This document shows positions 1-9,937 of a stretch of 64,000 nucleotides of DNA, one piece after another. Source of the DNA: JAKPAM01 sp047601745 (lineage in GTDB: Bacteria; Pseudomonadota; Gammaproteobacteria; Burkholderiales; Burkholderiaceae_E); the NCBI GenBank assembly GCA_047601745.1, contig JASGIS010000001.1:868001-932000 (forward strand), read 5' to 3'. The translations under genes and the position numbers were made by a program. The notes under the pieces are model-generated. The model worked only from the letters and a program-made list of their open reading frames with translations, was not told where the DNA came from and made no database searches. The stretch's first letter is position 1; every line of letters begins with the position of its first letter.

Positions 1-606
1 AACCGGATCGATGCGTTGGCCGCGCGCGCGGGCCGATCGGTCGAAGTCTTCGCTTATGACCTGCTGCTGGCCAATGACGGCAAAGCGCTGTTCTATCTGC
101 CCGGCGCCAACTATCGCGAAGGCAACCTCGACGCGGTGCGCGAGATGCTCGGCCATCCGTGCACGGTGGTCGGCCTGGCCGACGGCGGCGCCCACTACGG
201 GATGATCTGCGACGGCAGCTTCCCGACGTACTTCCTGCAACGCTGGGCGCGCGACGCGGCGCCGGCGCAGCGCATCCCGCTGGCAGAGGCGATCGCCGCG
301 CTGACCAGCGAACCGGCGGCGATCGTCGGCCTGAACGATCGCGGGCGGCTGCAGGTCGGCTACAAGGCCGATCTCAATGTGATCGACCTCGCGCGCCTGA
401 AGCTGAACGTACCGAACGTCGTCTACGACCTGCCGGCCGGGGGCCGTCGCATGCACCAGAGCGCCGAAGGCTACGTCGCGACGATCGTGTCGGGTAACGT
501 TACTTATCGCGAAGGCAAGCCGACCGGTGAACTGCCGGGCCGGCTGGTGCGCGGCCAGCGCGCGGCACCGCAGCCGGCAGGCGTCGATCAGGCGCTGGCG
601 GCCTGA
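1..606 (+). CDS. Amidohydrolase family 3 / N-acyl-D-amino-acid deacylase-like protein, C-terminal part
   Basis: The reading frame is open from the first base, so only the last 201 residues are visible. They match the C-terminal half of the amidohydrolase-3 / D-aminoacylase family: an ADGGAH segment carrying the metal-binding Asp of the TIM barrel, followed by the conserved HYGMICDGSFPTYFL stretch, then the small beta domain with the ADLNVIDL and VSGNV motifs that closes these enzymes. The family hydrolyses N-acylated D-amino acids, dihydropyrimidines or related amides in the cytoplasm. The exact substrate cannot be told because the N-terminal metal ligands (HxH) lie outside the window. Confidence 0.85.
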   Translation, partial: NRIDALAARAGRSVEVFAYDLLLANDGKALFYLPGANYREGNLDAVREMLGHPCTVVGLADGGAHYGMICDGSFPTYFLQRWARDAAPAQRIPLAEAIAALTSEPAAIVGLNDRGRLQVGYKADLNVIDLARLKLNVPNVVYDLPAGGRRMHQSAEGYVATIVSGNVTYREGKPTGELPGRLVRGQRAAPQPAGVDQALAA

Positions 607-862
607 GAATCCGCGGACGAACCCGCCACGCCCGCTCGCCGCGTCCGATTCCTTCACAGATTCCGAGAACCGTTCGCGCGGCCGCGTGGGATTGCCGCGA
701 CAGGTTGATCGTCGCGCTTGGCCCGGCCGGGCGCCTTGTGCGAACATCGACCGAGCCGCCCCGATGGGCGGCGCAGCGTGCCGGCCCCGGGGGGCCGCAC
801 GACGCCCGGCCAGGCCCACATCGAATCCCGCTTCTCGGGCGCTGGCCGTCAAGGAGCCCCCG

Positions 863-1069
863 ATGCGCGACCGCAAATACATCCTGGACATGGCCCGCAC
901 ACCGTTCGGTCGGCGGATCCTCGGCCACATCGGCGCCGAATGGCCGTCCGGCAACGAAACGCCGGAAGAACTCGACGCGATGTGGGAACGCAATCGTCAA
1001 CGCCTCGAATCGCTGCGCCGCGACCTGCGCACGACGCGGCGCCTGCGCGCGCTCAATCGGCTGCACTAA
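863..1069 (+). CDS. Small basic helical protein, 68 aa, unknown function
   Basis: A 68-residue frame starts at ATG 863, preceded by AAGGAG at 851-856 with ideal spacing, which is the main reason to call it real. The protein is rich in Arg and Glu and predicted to be mostly helical; the central part contains a PEELDAMWERNRQRL stretch and the C-terminus is strongly basic. No signal peptide or membrane segment is seen. I do not recognise a family. It stands alone, convergent with the hemerythrin gene, and its stop codon sits inside a 12-bp direct repeat (1057-1068 and 1075-1086). Confidence 0.6.
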   Translation: MRDRKYILDMARTPFGRRILGHIGAEWPSGNETPEELDAMWERNRQRLESLRRDLRTTRRLRALNRLH

Positions 1070-1086
1070 GTAAGTCGGCTGCACTA
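1057..1086. repeat. 12-bp direct repeat spanning a stop codon
   Basis: TCGGCTGCACTA occurs at 1057-1068 and again at 1075-1086, an 18-bp period. The first copy contains the end of the small upstream gene, with its TAA at 1067-1069. It resembles the stop-codon repeats seen at other gene ends in this window. Confidence 0.8.
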
Positions 1087-1104
1087 CTGGAGACGAGCCC
1101 GTTC

Positions 1105-1137
1105 GGGCTTGGGCTTGGGCTTGGGCTTGGGCTTGGG
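1105..1137. repeat. Hexanucleotide microsatellite (GGGCTT)5
   Basis: Five perfect copies of GGGCTT plus a half copy lie in the non-coding gap between two convergent genes. Exact hexamer tracts of this kind are prone to slippage. No gene start is close enough for copy number to affect expression obviously. Confidence 0.9.
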
Positions 1138-1192
1138 TTCGGTCCGGCGATACCGGCTCGCGCACGGGCAGGCGAGCGCATCGAGGACGAAA

Positions 1193-1237
1193 GGCCCGCG
1201 CAGCGGGCCGGATCACGACACGGAGCGCGGCGCTCCG
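1193..1237 (-). terminator. Double stem-loop terminator of the hemerythrin gene
   Basis: Two perfect hairpins lie directly downstream of the hemerythrin stop codon. Read on the minus strand, the first has a 7-bp stem (1237-1231 with 1227-1221, loop of three) and the second is GGCCCGC-TGC-GCGGGCC (1209-1193). The second is followed by CCTTTCGT, a short T-rich stretch, as in an intrinsic terminator. Confidence 0.65.
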
Positions 1238-1238
1238 T

Positions 1239-1955
1239 TCACTCGATGCCGAGCGCGTCCGCGTCGGCTTCGGCCTGCAGCATCACCGCGCGTTCGCGCG
1301 CGGGCAGCAAATCGATGATCCGGTTGCGCAGCCGGTCATAGGCGCGCCGCGATTCGCCGCCGCGGAACGGATCCTCGTTCGCTTCGAACGCCGCCGCGAT
1401 CTCGGCCCACTGCGCGTCGGTCAGCGACGCGATCGCGCGCGGAATCAGCTCGTTCTCTTCGGCTTGCATGTGATCGAGGTGGTACCGCGTGTACGCGGCG
1501 CACGCGTCGACGAACGCGCTGGTCGCGCCGGGCAGGCGCGCCTGGAACGCGACGAAACAACGCTCGAGGCCGGTCAGCAGGCGCGCGCTGGTGCGATGCT
1601 CGTTCGAACAACGATCGATCAGATCGATGCACGCCTGGTCGCCGTCCCGCGCCGCCGCCTCGCGCAACGCGCTGAACAGGTAACGGTCTTCCTTCGGATG
1701 ATGGAAGCGGTCGGGGAACGCGTCGATGTAGCACAGGATCGTCGCCAGCAGCGTGAAGTCCGCGACCTTGTTCCCCTCGACGATCTCGGCCATCTGCGCG
1801 TCGAGCAGGATCAGCACGCTGGCCAGCAGGCGGTGCTCGCGCAGGACGATCGCCACCGCGCGATCGCGGGCCGTATCACCGGTCGCCGGGAGCAATTTCC
1901 CGATCGCCGCGGCCCGGCCCTTTTCGGCCCTGCCCTTTTCCATTGTCTCGCTCAT
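1239..1955 (-). CDS. Hemerythrin HHE domain protein
   Basis: The 238-residue protein is a helical cation-binding (hemerythrin HHE) domain. Candidate di-iron ligands are in the expected order: H41, H85-x3-E89, H120, H159 and H162-x3-E166. Proteins of this family bind O2 or NO or serve in repair of iron-sulfur damage; the individual role here is not known. The start at ATG 1955 is chosen because AGAGGA lies just upstream; longer in-frame versions would run through the promoter. The gene is monocistronic, with an FNR-type box upstream and a hairpin pair downstream, so induction by low oxygen or NO is inferred. Confidence 0.9.
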   Translation of the reverse strand: MSETMEKGRAEKGRAAAIGKLLPATGDTARDRAVAIVLREHRLLASVLILLDAQMAEIVEGNKVADFTLLATILCYIDAFPDRFHHPKEDRYLFSALREAAARDGDQACIDLIDRCSNEHRTSARLLTGLERCFVAFQARLPGATSAFVDACAAYTRYHLDHMQAEENELIPRAIASLTDAQWAEIAAAFEANEDPFRGGESRRAYDRLRNRIIDLLPARERAVMLQAEADADALGIE

Positions 1956-2015
1956 CGCGTCCTCTGTCTCGATCTTTGGCGGATCAGTACCGGCGCATTG
2001 ACGCGCCAAGCCTAT

Positions 2016-2063
2016 TGATCCGATCTTAGAGGACGCGCGCGCGCCGCCGTTGACGCAGGTCAA
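2016..2063 (-). promoter_or_regulatory. FNR/Anr/Dnr-type box and -10 element of the hemerythrin gene
   Basis: TTGAC-GCAG-GTCAA at 2050-2063 is a perfect 5-4-5 inverted repeat of the form bound by FNR/Anr/Dnr-family regulators. Read on the minus strand, TAAGAT at 2028-2023 fits a -10 element. A start near 2016 places the box centre (2056.5) about 41 bp upstream, the class II activator position. The hemerythrin ATG follows about 60 nt further on. Seen: the palindrome and spacing. Inferred: activation by an oxygen- or NO-sensing regulator. Confidence 0.7.
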
Positions 2064-2124
2064 CCGGTCAAACGCCCCTATGGGGCGCACCGGTCGCCGC
2101 GCACGGGCGCACGCCGTGCGGCGT

Positions 2125-3468
2125 TCAGATCACGCCCTGCGCCTGCATCGCGTCGGCAACTTTTACAAAACCAGCGATGTTGGCGCCGTCGATGTAGCTG
2201 ACCGAACCGTCGGCACGGCGGCCGTGCTCGACGCAGGCCGTGTGGATGCCCTGCATGATCTGGAACAGGCGCGCGTCGACCTCGGCCCGCGGCCACGACA
2301 GCCGTTGCGCGTTCTGGCTCATCTCGAGCCCCGACGTGGCCACGCCGCCGGCGTTGCTGGCCTTGCCCGGGCCGAACAGCACGCCCGCGGCTTCGAACGC
2401 GCGCGCGGCCTCGCTCGACGCCGGCATGTTGGCGCCTTCGGCGACGCATTTGACGCCGTTGCGGATCAGTGTGGCCGCATCCTGCTCGTCGAGTTCGTTC
2501 TGCGTCGCGCACGGCAGCGCGACGTCGACCGGCACGTGCCATGGCCGCTTGCCGGCCTCGAAACGGGCGCCGATGCGCTCGGCATAATCGCTGACCCGGC
2601 CGTAGCGATGGTTCTTGATGTCCATCAGCACCGCCAGTTTCTCGGACGTGAAGCCTTTCTCGTCGACGACGGTGCCGCCCGAATCGGACACGGTGACGAC
2701 GCGAGCACCCAGCGCCATCGCCTTTTCGATCGCGTACTGCGCGACGTTGCCCGAGCCGGACACCGACACCCGCAGCCCTTCGAACGCCAGGCCCCGCGTC
2801 TTGAGCATCTCGTCGGCGAAGTAGACGGTGCCGTAACCGGTCGCCTCGGGACGCAGCAGCGAGCCGCCGAACGACAGCCCCTTGCCGGTGAACACGCAGT
2901 CGGCGCGGTTGGCCAGTTTCTTGAACATGCCGGACATGAAACCGACTTCGCGCGCGCCGACGCCGATGTCGCCGGCCGGCACGTCGGTGTCGGCGCCGAC
3001 GTGGCGGAACAGCTCGGTGACGAATGCCTGGCAGAAGCGCATCACCTCGGCCGGGCTGCGCCCCTTCGGATCGAAGTCCGAGCCGCCCTTGCCGCCGCCC
3101 ATCGGCAGCGTCGTCAGCGCGTTCTTGAACGTCTGTTCGAACGCGAGGAACTTGAGCACCGACAGGTTGACCGACGGATGGAAGCGCAGGCCGCCCTTGT
3201 ACGGGCCGATCGCCATGCTGTGCTGGATCCGGTAGCCGCGATTGACGTGCACGTCGCCGCGATCGTCGGTCCAGCAGACCCGGAACGAAACGACCCGTTC
3301 GGGTTCGACCAGGCGCTCGAGCAGGCTGTGCTCGGCGTAGCGCGGATGCTTCTCGATGAACGGCCAGAGGCTCTCGATGACCTCGGTGACGGCCTGCAGG
3401 TATTCGGGTTGGCCGGGGTTGCGATCGGCGACGTATTGCAGGAACTGGTGGGCGGACGAGTGTTTCAC
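2125..3468 (-). CDS. gdhA: NADP-specific glutamate dehydrogenase
   Basis: The protein aligns along its whole length with the hexameric GdhA family (E. coli GdhA is also 447 aa). It makes glutamate from 2-oxoglutarate and ammonium with NADPH in the cytoplasm. The substrate motif PMGGGKGGSDFDP (122-134, catalytic Lys127), the GADTDVPAGDIGVG segment and the dinucleotide-binding GSGNVA (238-243) are all present. I chose GTG 3468 because AAAGGG lies 5 nt upstream and the length then matches the family exactly; an upstream in-frame ATG would add residues with no counterpart. The upstream gap (3469-3659) holds a hairpin CGGTGC-N5-GCACCG at 3553-3569, possibly an operator or leader structure. Confidence 0.97.
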   Translation of the reverse strand: MKHSSAHQFLQYVADRNPGQPEYLQAVTEVIESLWPFIEKHPRYAEHSLLERLVEPERVVSFRVCWTDDRGDVHVNRGYRIQHSMAIGPYKGGLRFHPSVNLSVLKFLAFEQTFKNALTTLPMGGGKGGSDFDPKGRSPAEVMRFCQAFVTELFRHVGADTDVPAGDIGVGAREVGFMSGMFKKLANRADCVFTGKGLSFGGSLLRPEATGYGTVYFADEMLKTRGLAFEGLRVSVSGSGNVAQYAIEKAMALGARVVTVSDSGGTVVDEKGFTSEKLAVLMDIKNHRYGRVSDYAERIGARFEAGKRPWHVPVDVALPCATQNELDEQDAATLIRNGVKCVAEGANMPASSEAARAFEAAGVLFGPGKASNAGGVATSGLEMSQNAQRLSWPRAEVDARLFQIMQGIHTACVEHGRRADGSVSYIDGANIAGFVKVADAMQAQGVI

Positions 3469-3659
3469 GAGATCCCTTTCGGTGCGAAAGATGCGAACGA
3501 ACCTGCTATTTTGCATCGACGCACCGTTTGGAGCCATTTTTTGCGTGATTGGCGGTGCAAATCGCACCGGATCGGCGCGGAATTTTCCGACACCGGTCGA
3601 ATCTCGACGATGCTGACGATCGACGCCGGCGCCCCGACGCGCCGCGGATCGCAGAGCGC

Positions 3660-3696
3660 GGCCGGCGGCGACGGAAACCCCTCGTCGCCGCCGGCC
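3660..3696 (-). terminator. Perfect 14-bp hairpin downstream of the monooxygenase-esterase gene
   Basis: Positions 3660-3673 and 3683-3696 form a perfect 14-bp GC-rich inverted repeat with a 9-nt loop, 8 nt past the stop codon of the upstream minus-strand gene. There is no T tract after it, so it may act as a transcript-end stabiliser or a Rho-dependent end rather than a classical terminator. Confidence 0.55.
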
Positions 3697-3704
3697 GTGG
3701 GCCC

Positions 3705-6371
<2,667 letters not shown>

Positions 6372-6477
6372 GGTGTCTCCTCCGTTTGACGGGGTGCGGC
6401 CTCTTCGAGGCTCGTCGGTCAACGCATTGTAGGGCGGTGGGCCCGATACGTCCGATCTTTCGTCCGAAGTTTTCCCG

Positions 6478-6497
6478 GCCCGCGGCGTTACGCGGGC
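6478..6497 (-). terminator. Possible stem-loop after the PLP-enzyme gene
   Basis: GCCCGCG (6478-6484) pairs with CGCGGGC (6491-6497) across a 6-nt loop, two bases after the stop codon of the minus-strand PLP gene. No T tract follows, so termination is only suggested. Confidence 0.35.
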
Positions 6498-6498
6498 A

Positions 6499-7710
6499 TC
6501 ACGCGGGCGCCGCGCGCATCGCCACCCGCAATGCACGATCGACGTCGGCCTTCAGGTCGTCGATGTGCTCGACACCGACCGACAACCGGACCATGTTGAC
6601 CGGAATGCCCGCGCGCGCCATCTGCGCGGCATTCATCGTGCCGGCCCACATCGCGGCCGTATGCACGGCCAGCGAATCGACGCCGCCCAGGCTGACCGCC
6701 TGCGACGGCAGGCGCAGCGCGCCGACGAAGCGGCTGGTTTCGGCGTGGCCGCCGGCGATCTCGACGGCGATGACCGCGCCATAACCGCTCATCTGCCGCC
6801 GCGCCAGTTCGTGCTGCGGATGGCTGGCCAGCCCCGGGTAATGGACGCGCGCGACCGACGGATGCGCTTCGAGGAAACGGGCCAGCTCGAGCGCATTGTG
6901 GTTGATCCGCTCGACGCGCAGCGACAGCGTACGCAAGCCGCGCAGCAGCAGCCAGGCGTCCATCGGCGACAGCACCGCGCCGAGCGTGACGTGCGTCGAC
7001 CAGATCCGCTCGGCCAGCGCCGTATCGCAGCACACGACGCCCGCCATCAGATCGTGATGGCCGCCGAGGTACTTGGTGGCGCTGTGCACGACGATATCGA
7101 TGCCGTGCCGGTGCGGCTGCTGGTTCAGCGGCGACGCGAACGTGTTGTCGGCGATCGTCAGGATGCCGCGCGGCCGGGCGATCGCCGCGATCGCCGCTAG
7201 GTCGGTGACGACCAGCGTCGGATTGGCCGGCGTCTCGACGATGATCAGCCGCGTCTCGGGGCGGATCGCCGCCTCGAACGCCGCCGGATCGGTCTGCTCG
7301 ACGATCGTCGACGTCACGCCGAAGCGCGGCAGCAGTTCTTCGACGAGCTTGGACGTGCTCATGTAATGGCGGCTCTGCGCGATCACGTGATCGCCGGCCT
7401 GCAGCAGCGCCAGCGCCGTCGTCGAGATCGCGCCCATGCCCGAGCCCATCACCAGCGCGTCGGCCGTGCCTTCGAGCCGCGCGACGATCCGCGCGATGCG
7501 CGCGTGCAGCGGATTGCCGTAGCGCGTGTAGAAGCGCGGATGGCGGGGCCGCGCGGCCATGTCGCCGAAATCGGCGTCGTCACGGGCCAGGAACGTCGCG
7601 CTGTAGGTGATCGGCGGCACCAGCGCCGAGGCGTCGTGCAGCGCGCGATCCCCGTGCAGCAGCAGCGTCTCCGGATGCGGCGCGGGCTCGTCGTCGTCGG
7701 GCGAGTCCAT
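6499..7710 (-). CDS. Cys/Met-metabolism PLP-dependent enzyme (gamma-lyase / sulfhydrylase type)
   Basis: This 403-residue protein belongs to the trans-sulfuration family (cystathionine gamma-synthase/lyase, methionine gamma-lyase, O-acetylhomoserine sulfhydrylase). Recognisable parts are RYGNPLH near 64-70, the GSGMGAI cofactor loop (89-95), ADNTFASP with Asp188 and SATKYLGGH with the PLP Lys213. Motifs alone do not separate the family members, so the reaction (forming or breaking C-S bonds of homocysteine, cystathionine or methionine) is left open. It starts 8 nt after the SDR stop codon on the same strand, so it is probably co-transcribed with it; no strong Shine-Dalgarno is visible before ATG 7710. 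Confidence 0.88.
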   Translation of the reverse strand: MDSPDDDEPAPHPETLLLHGDRALHDASALVPPITYSATFLARDDADFGDMAARPRHPRFYTRYGNPLHARIARIVARLEGTADALVMGSGMGAISTTALALLQAGDHVIAQSRHYMSTSKLVEELLPRFGVTSTIVEQTDPAAFEAAIRPETRLIIVETPANPTLVVTDLAAIAAIARPRGILTIADNTFASPLNQQPHRHGIDIVVHSATKYLGGHHDLMAGVVCCDTALAERIWSTHVTLGAVLSPMDAWLLLRGLRTLSLRVERINHNALELARFLEAHPSVARVHYPGLASHPQHELARRQMSGYGAVIAVEIAGGHAETSRFVGALRLPSQAVSLGGVDSLAVHTAAMWAGTMNAAQMARAGIPVNMVRLSVGVEHIDDLKADVDRALRVAMRAAPA

Positions 7711-7718
7711 CGTGCGCG

Positions 7719-8498
7719 TCAGCGCTCGGTCGGCGCGCCGGCGACGCGGCCGCCGTCGATGATCAAGCTCTGTCCGTTCATGAAACTGCCGGCGGGGCTG
7801 GCCAGGAACACCGCGGCGCCGGCGATCTCGTCGGGCTCGCCGATGCGGCGCATCGGCGTCGTGCGCGTGCGCTGAGCGAGGATCGCCTGGTCCTCCCACA
7901 GCGCGCGCGCGAAGTCGGTGCGGATCAGTCCGGGCGCGATGCAGTTCGCGCGGATGTTGCCGGCGCCGTGCTCGACGCAGAGGTTGCGCGCGAGCTGCAG
8001 GTCGGCGGCCTTCGACAACGCATAGACGCCGAGCACGTCGGAGCCGAGGTAACCGCCGATCGACGAGACGATGATGATCGAGCCGCCGCCGCGCGCGATC
8101 ATGCCGGGGATCGCCATGTTGGCCAGCCAGAAGTTGCTCTTGACGTTGCTGGCCATCACGCGGTCGAACGCTTCGTCCGGGGTGCCGGCCGACGGCCCGA
8201 AATAAGGATTGACGGCCGCGTTGCAGACCAGGATGTCGATGCCGCCGTAGTGGCCGGTCGTGAAGTCGACGAGCTGCTGGAGCTGCTCCTTGTGGCCGAT
8301 GTGGCAGGCGCGCGCGACGGCCTCGCCGCCGTTGGCGCGGATGCCCTGGACGACTTGCTCGCACGCGTCGAGCTTGCGGCTGGAGACGACGACGCGGGCG
8401 CCGTGCTGCGCCAGGCGCTCGCAGATCGCCTTGCCGATGCCCTTGCTGCCGCCGGTCACGACGGCGACCTTGCCCTTCAGGTCGAAAAGATCGTTCAT
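7719..8498 (-). CDS. Short-chain dehydrogenase/reductase
   Basis: A 259-residue classical SDR: cofactor motif TGGSKGIG (15-22), the NAA segment at 93-95, catalytic Ser145/146, Tyr159 and Lys163. Such enzymes interconvert alcohols and ketones with NAD(P)H; the substrate is unknown. ATG 8498 is preferred over an in-frame ATG at 8510 because GGAG sits 6 nt upstream. The gene follows the mrpG stop codon by 13 nt and precedes the PLP enzyme by 8 nt, so it may be the penultimate cistron of the Mrp operon, although a metabolic link to cation transport is not evident. Confidence 0.9.
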   Translation of the reverse strand: MNDLFDLKGKVAVVTGGSKGIGKAICERLAQHGARVVVSSRKLDACEQVVQGIRANGGEAVARACHIGHKEQLQQLVDFTTGHYGGIDILVCNAAVNPYFGPSAGTPDEAFDRVMASNVKSNFWLANMAIPGMIARGGGSIIIVSSIGGYLGSDVLGVYALSKAADLQLARNLCVEHGAGNIRANCIAPGLIRTDFARALWEDQAILAQRTRTTPMRRIGEPDEIAGAAVFLASPAGSFMNGQSLIIDGGRVAGAPTER

Positions 8499-8511
8499 TC
8501 GAGTCTCCATG

Positions 8512-9075
8512 TCAGTCGGTTCGGTGGCCCGGGCCATCGCCGGGCCCGGACGGATCGATGCGCGCGCCCGGCGGCTGCGGCTGCGGCTGCGGCTGTGCCT
8601 GCGCCGGTGCCTGTGCGTGCACCGGCACGGGCACGGGCACCGGCGCCTGCGCGAGCGCGCCGGCCGCCGTCGGCCGCCCGTCCGCCGGGCCTGATTGGCC
8701 TGCGCGCGCCTTGACCTGCGCGCTGAACGCCGCGCCCTGCTTGCGATACAACGCGGCGCGCGCCAGCAGCATGCCGACGACCGGCGCCGTCAGCAGCACG
8801 AACAGCAGGATCAGCACTTCGTGGAACACCAGTTCCCGGCGGCTGAACGAGAAGAACAGCAGCGAGCCGAGCAGGATGCAGATCGAGCCCAGCGTGTTGC
8901 CCATCGCCGGCCCGTGCAGCCGCTGGAAGAAGTCGTTCATCCGCAGCAGTCCGAGCGACCCGATCAGCGTGATGATGCCGCCGGCGACCAGCAGCAGCGT
9001 GATCAGGATCTCGATCCACATCGGCACCCACGACGCGTACAGCGTGGGCGGCATCATCGACCATTGCATGTTCAT
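8512..9075 (-). CDS. mrpG: Mrp Na+(K+)/H+ antiporter subunit G with long low-complexity tail
   Basis: The first 110 residues are a typical MrpG/MnhG/PhaG: three membrane helices with the GSLGLLRMNDFFQRLHGP signature between the first two. Normal MrpG proteins are about 100-125 aa; here a soluble tail of about 70 residues follows, rich in Gln, Pro, Ala and Val with QP, PV and AQ dipeptide repeats, probably an expansion of the GC-rich triplet run at 8570-8660. The subunit is part of the hetero-oligomeric inner-membrane antiporter. Its ATG overlaps the mrpF stop in ATGA. Confidence 0.92.
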   Translation of the reverse strand: MNMQWSMMPPTLYASWVPMWIEILITLLLVAGGIITLIGSLGLLRMNDFFQRLHGPAMGNTLGSICILLGSLLFFSFSRRELVFHEVLILLFVLLTAPVVGMLLARAALYRKQGAAFSAQVKARAGQSGPADGRPTAAGALAQAPVPVPVPVHAQAPAQAQPQPQPQPPGARIDPSGPGDGPGHRTD

Positions 9076-9350
9076 TCGATGACCTCGCCGCGGAGCAGGA
9101 ACTTGGCCAGCGCGACGCTGCTGACGAAACCGAGCATCGCGATGATCAGCGCGACCTCGAAGTACAGCATCGTGTCGAAGCGGATGCCCAGCACCAGCAG
9201 GATCATCATCGCGTTCATGTACATCGTGTCGAGCGCGAGCACGCGATCCTGCGCGGCCGGCCCGCGAAACAGGCGAATCAGCGCGAACAGCATCGCGATC
9301 GCGAAACAGAGCATCGCCAACGCGGTGCCCCAGGCGAGGATCGGACTCAT
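9072..9350 (-). CDS. mrpF: Mrp antiporter subunit F
   Basis: This 92-residue protein has three hydrophobic helices and the conserved GPAAQDRVLALDT motif of MrpF/PhaF. It is a small membrane subunit needed for assembly of the Mrp complex; in some bacteria the homologue has been linked to bile-salt or cholate efflux. It overlaps mrpE and mrpG by 4 nt at both ends (ATGA), pointing to translational coupling. Confidence 0.95.
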   Translation of the reverse strand: MSPILAWGTALAMLCFAIAMLFALIRLFRGPAAQDRVLALDTMYMNAMMILLVLGIRFDTMLYFEVALIIAMLGFVSSVALAKFLLRGEVIE

Positions 9351-9937
9351 GTGACGGCCTCCGGCTTGTCCTTGCTCGCGCCCGCCTGCGCGGCGCCCCG
9401 GGGGGCGGCGCCGTCGCGAGCGCGATAATCGGGATGGTGCTCCTGGAAGATGCGGATCAGCGGCTCTTCATAATGGCGGCGCAGGCCTTCGATCAGTTCG
9501 GTGGCACGGCGCAGTTCGAGCAGGTGCAGCGTCAGTTCGCTGCGATCTTCGGTGATCCTTACCCAGACCAGCATCGGCGACGCGTTGATGCAGGTCGCGA
9601 GCACGATCAGGCCGTGCGGCTCGTGCAGCCGCAGCGGGATCGTGACGAAGCCCGACTTCAGGTCGGCCGGATTGGTCAGGAACAGCCGCGCGCCGCGCAG
9701 GTTCGACTGCAGGACGTCCAGCAGCAGGTGTCCGATCAACCGGATGATCAGCCACGGATGGCGGACATACGCGCGCTTGGGACGCAGCCGCCGCGTGACC
9801 CACGGCGCGTAGACGCCGAGCACCGCGCCCAGGATCAAATGCCCCGGCGCCACGCTGCCGTTGAGCAGCAGCCAGAACGCCCAGATCGCCAGCGACAGCA
9901 GCGGCGACGGGAACAGTCGGCGCAGCAGCCGGCTCAT
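9347..9937 (-). CDS. mrpE: Mrp antiporter subunit E
   Basis: A 196-residue MrpE/PhaE-type subunit: two or three N-terminal membrane helices, then a cytoplasmic domain with the conserved LANxIxxTPGT-like region here reading LATCINASPMLVWV. The order and 4-nt overlaps with mrpD and mrpF confirm identity. The last 30 residues are Ala/Gly-rich and vary in this family. It helps assemble and stabilise the MrpA-MrpD core in the inner membrane. Confidence 0.93.
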   Translation of the reverse strand: MSRLLRRLFPSPLLSLAIWAFWLLLNGSVAPGHLILGAVLGVYAPWVTRRLRPKRAYVRHPWLIIRLIGHLLLDVLQSNLRGARLFLTNPADLKSGFVTIPLRLHEPHGLIVLATCINASPMLVWVRITEDRSELTLHLLELRRATELIEGLRRHYEEPLIRIFQEHHPDYRARDGAAPRGAAQAGASKDKPEAVT

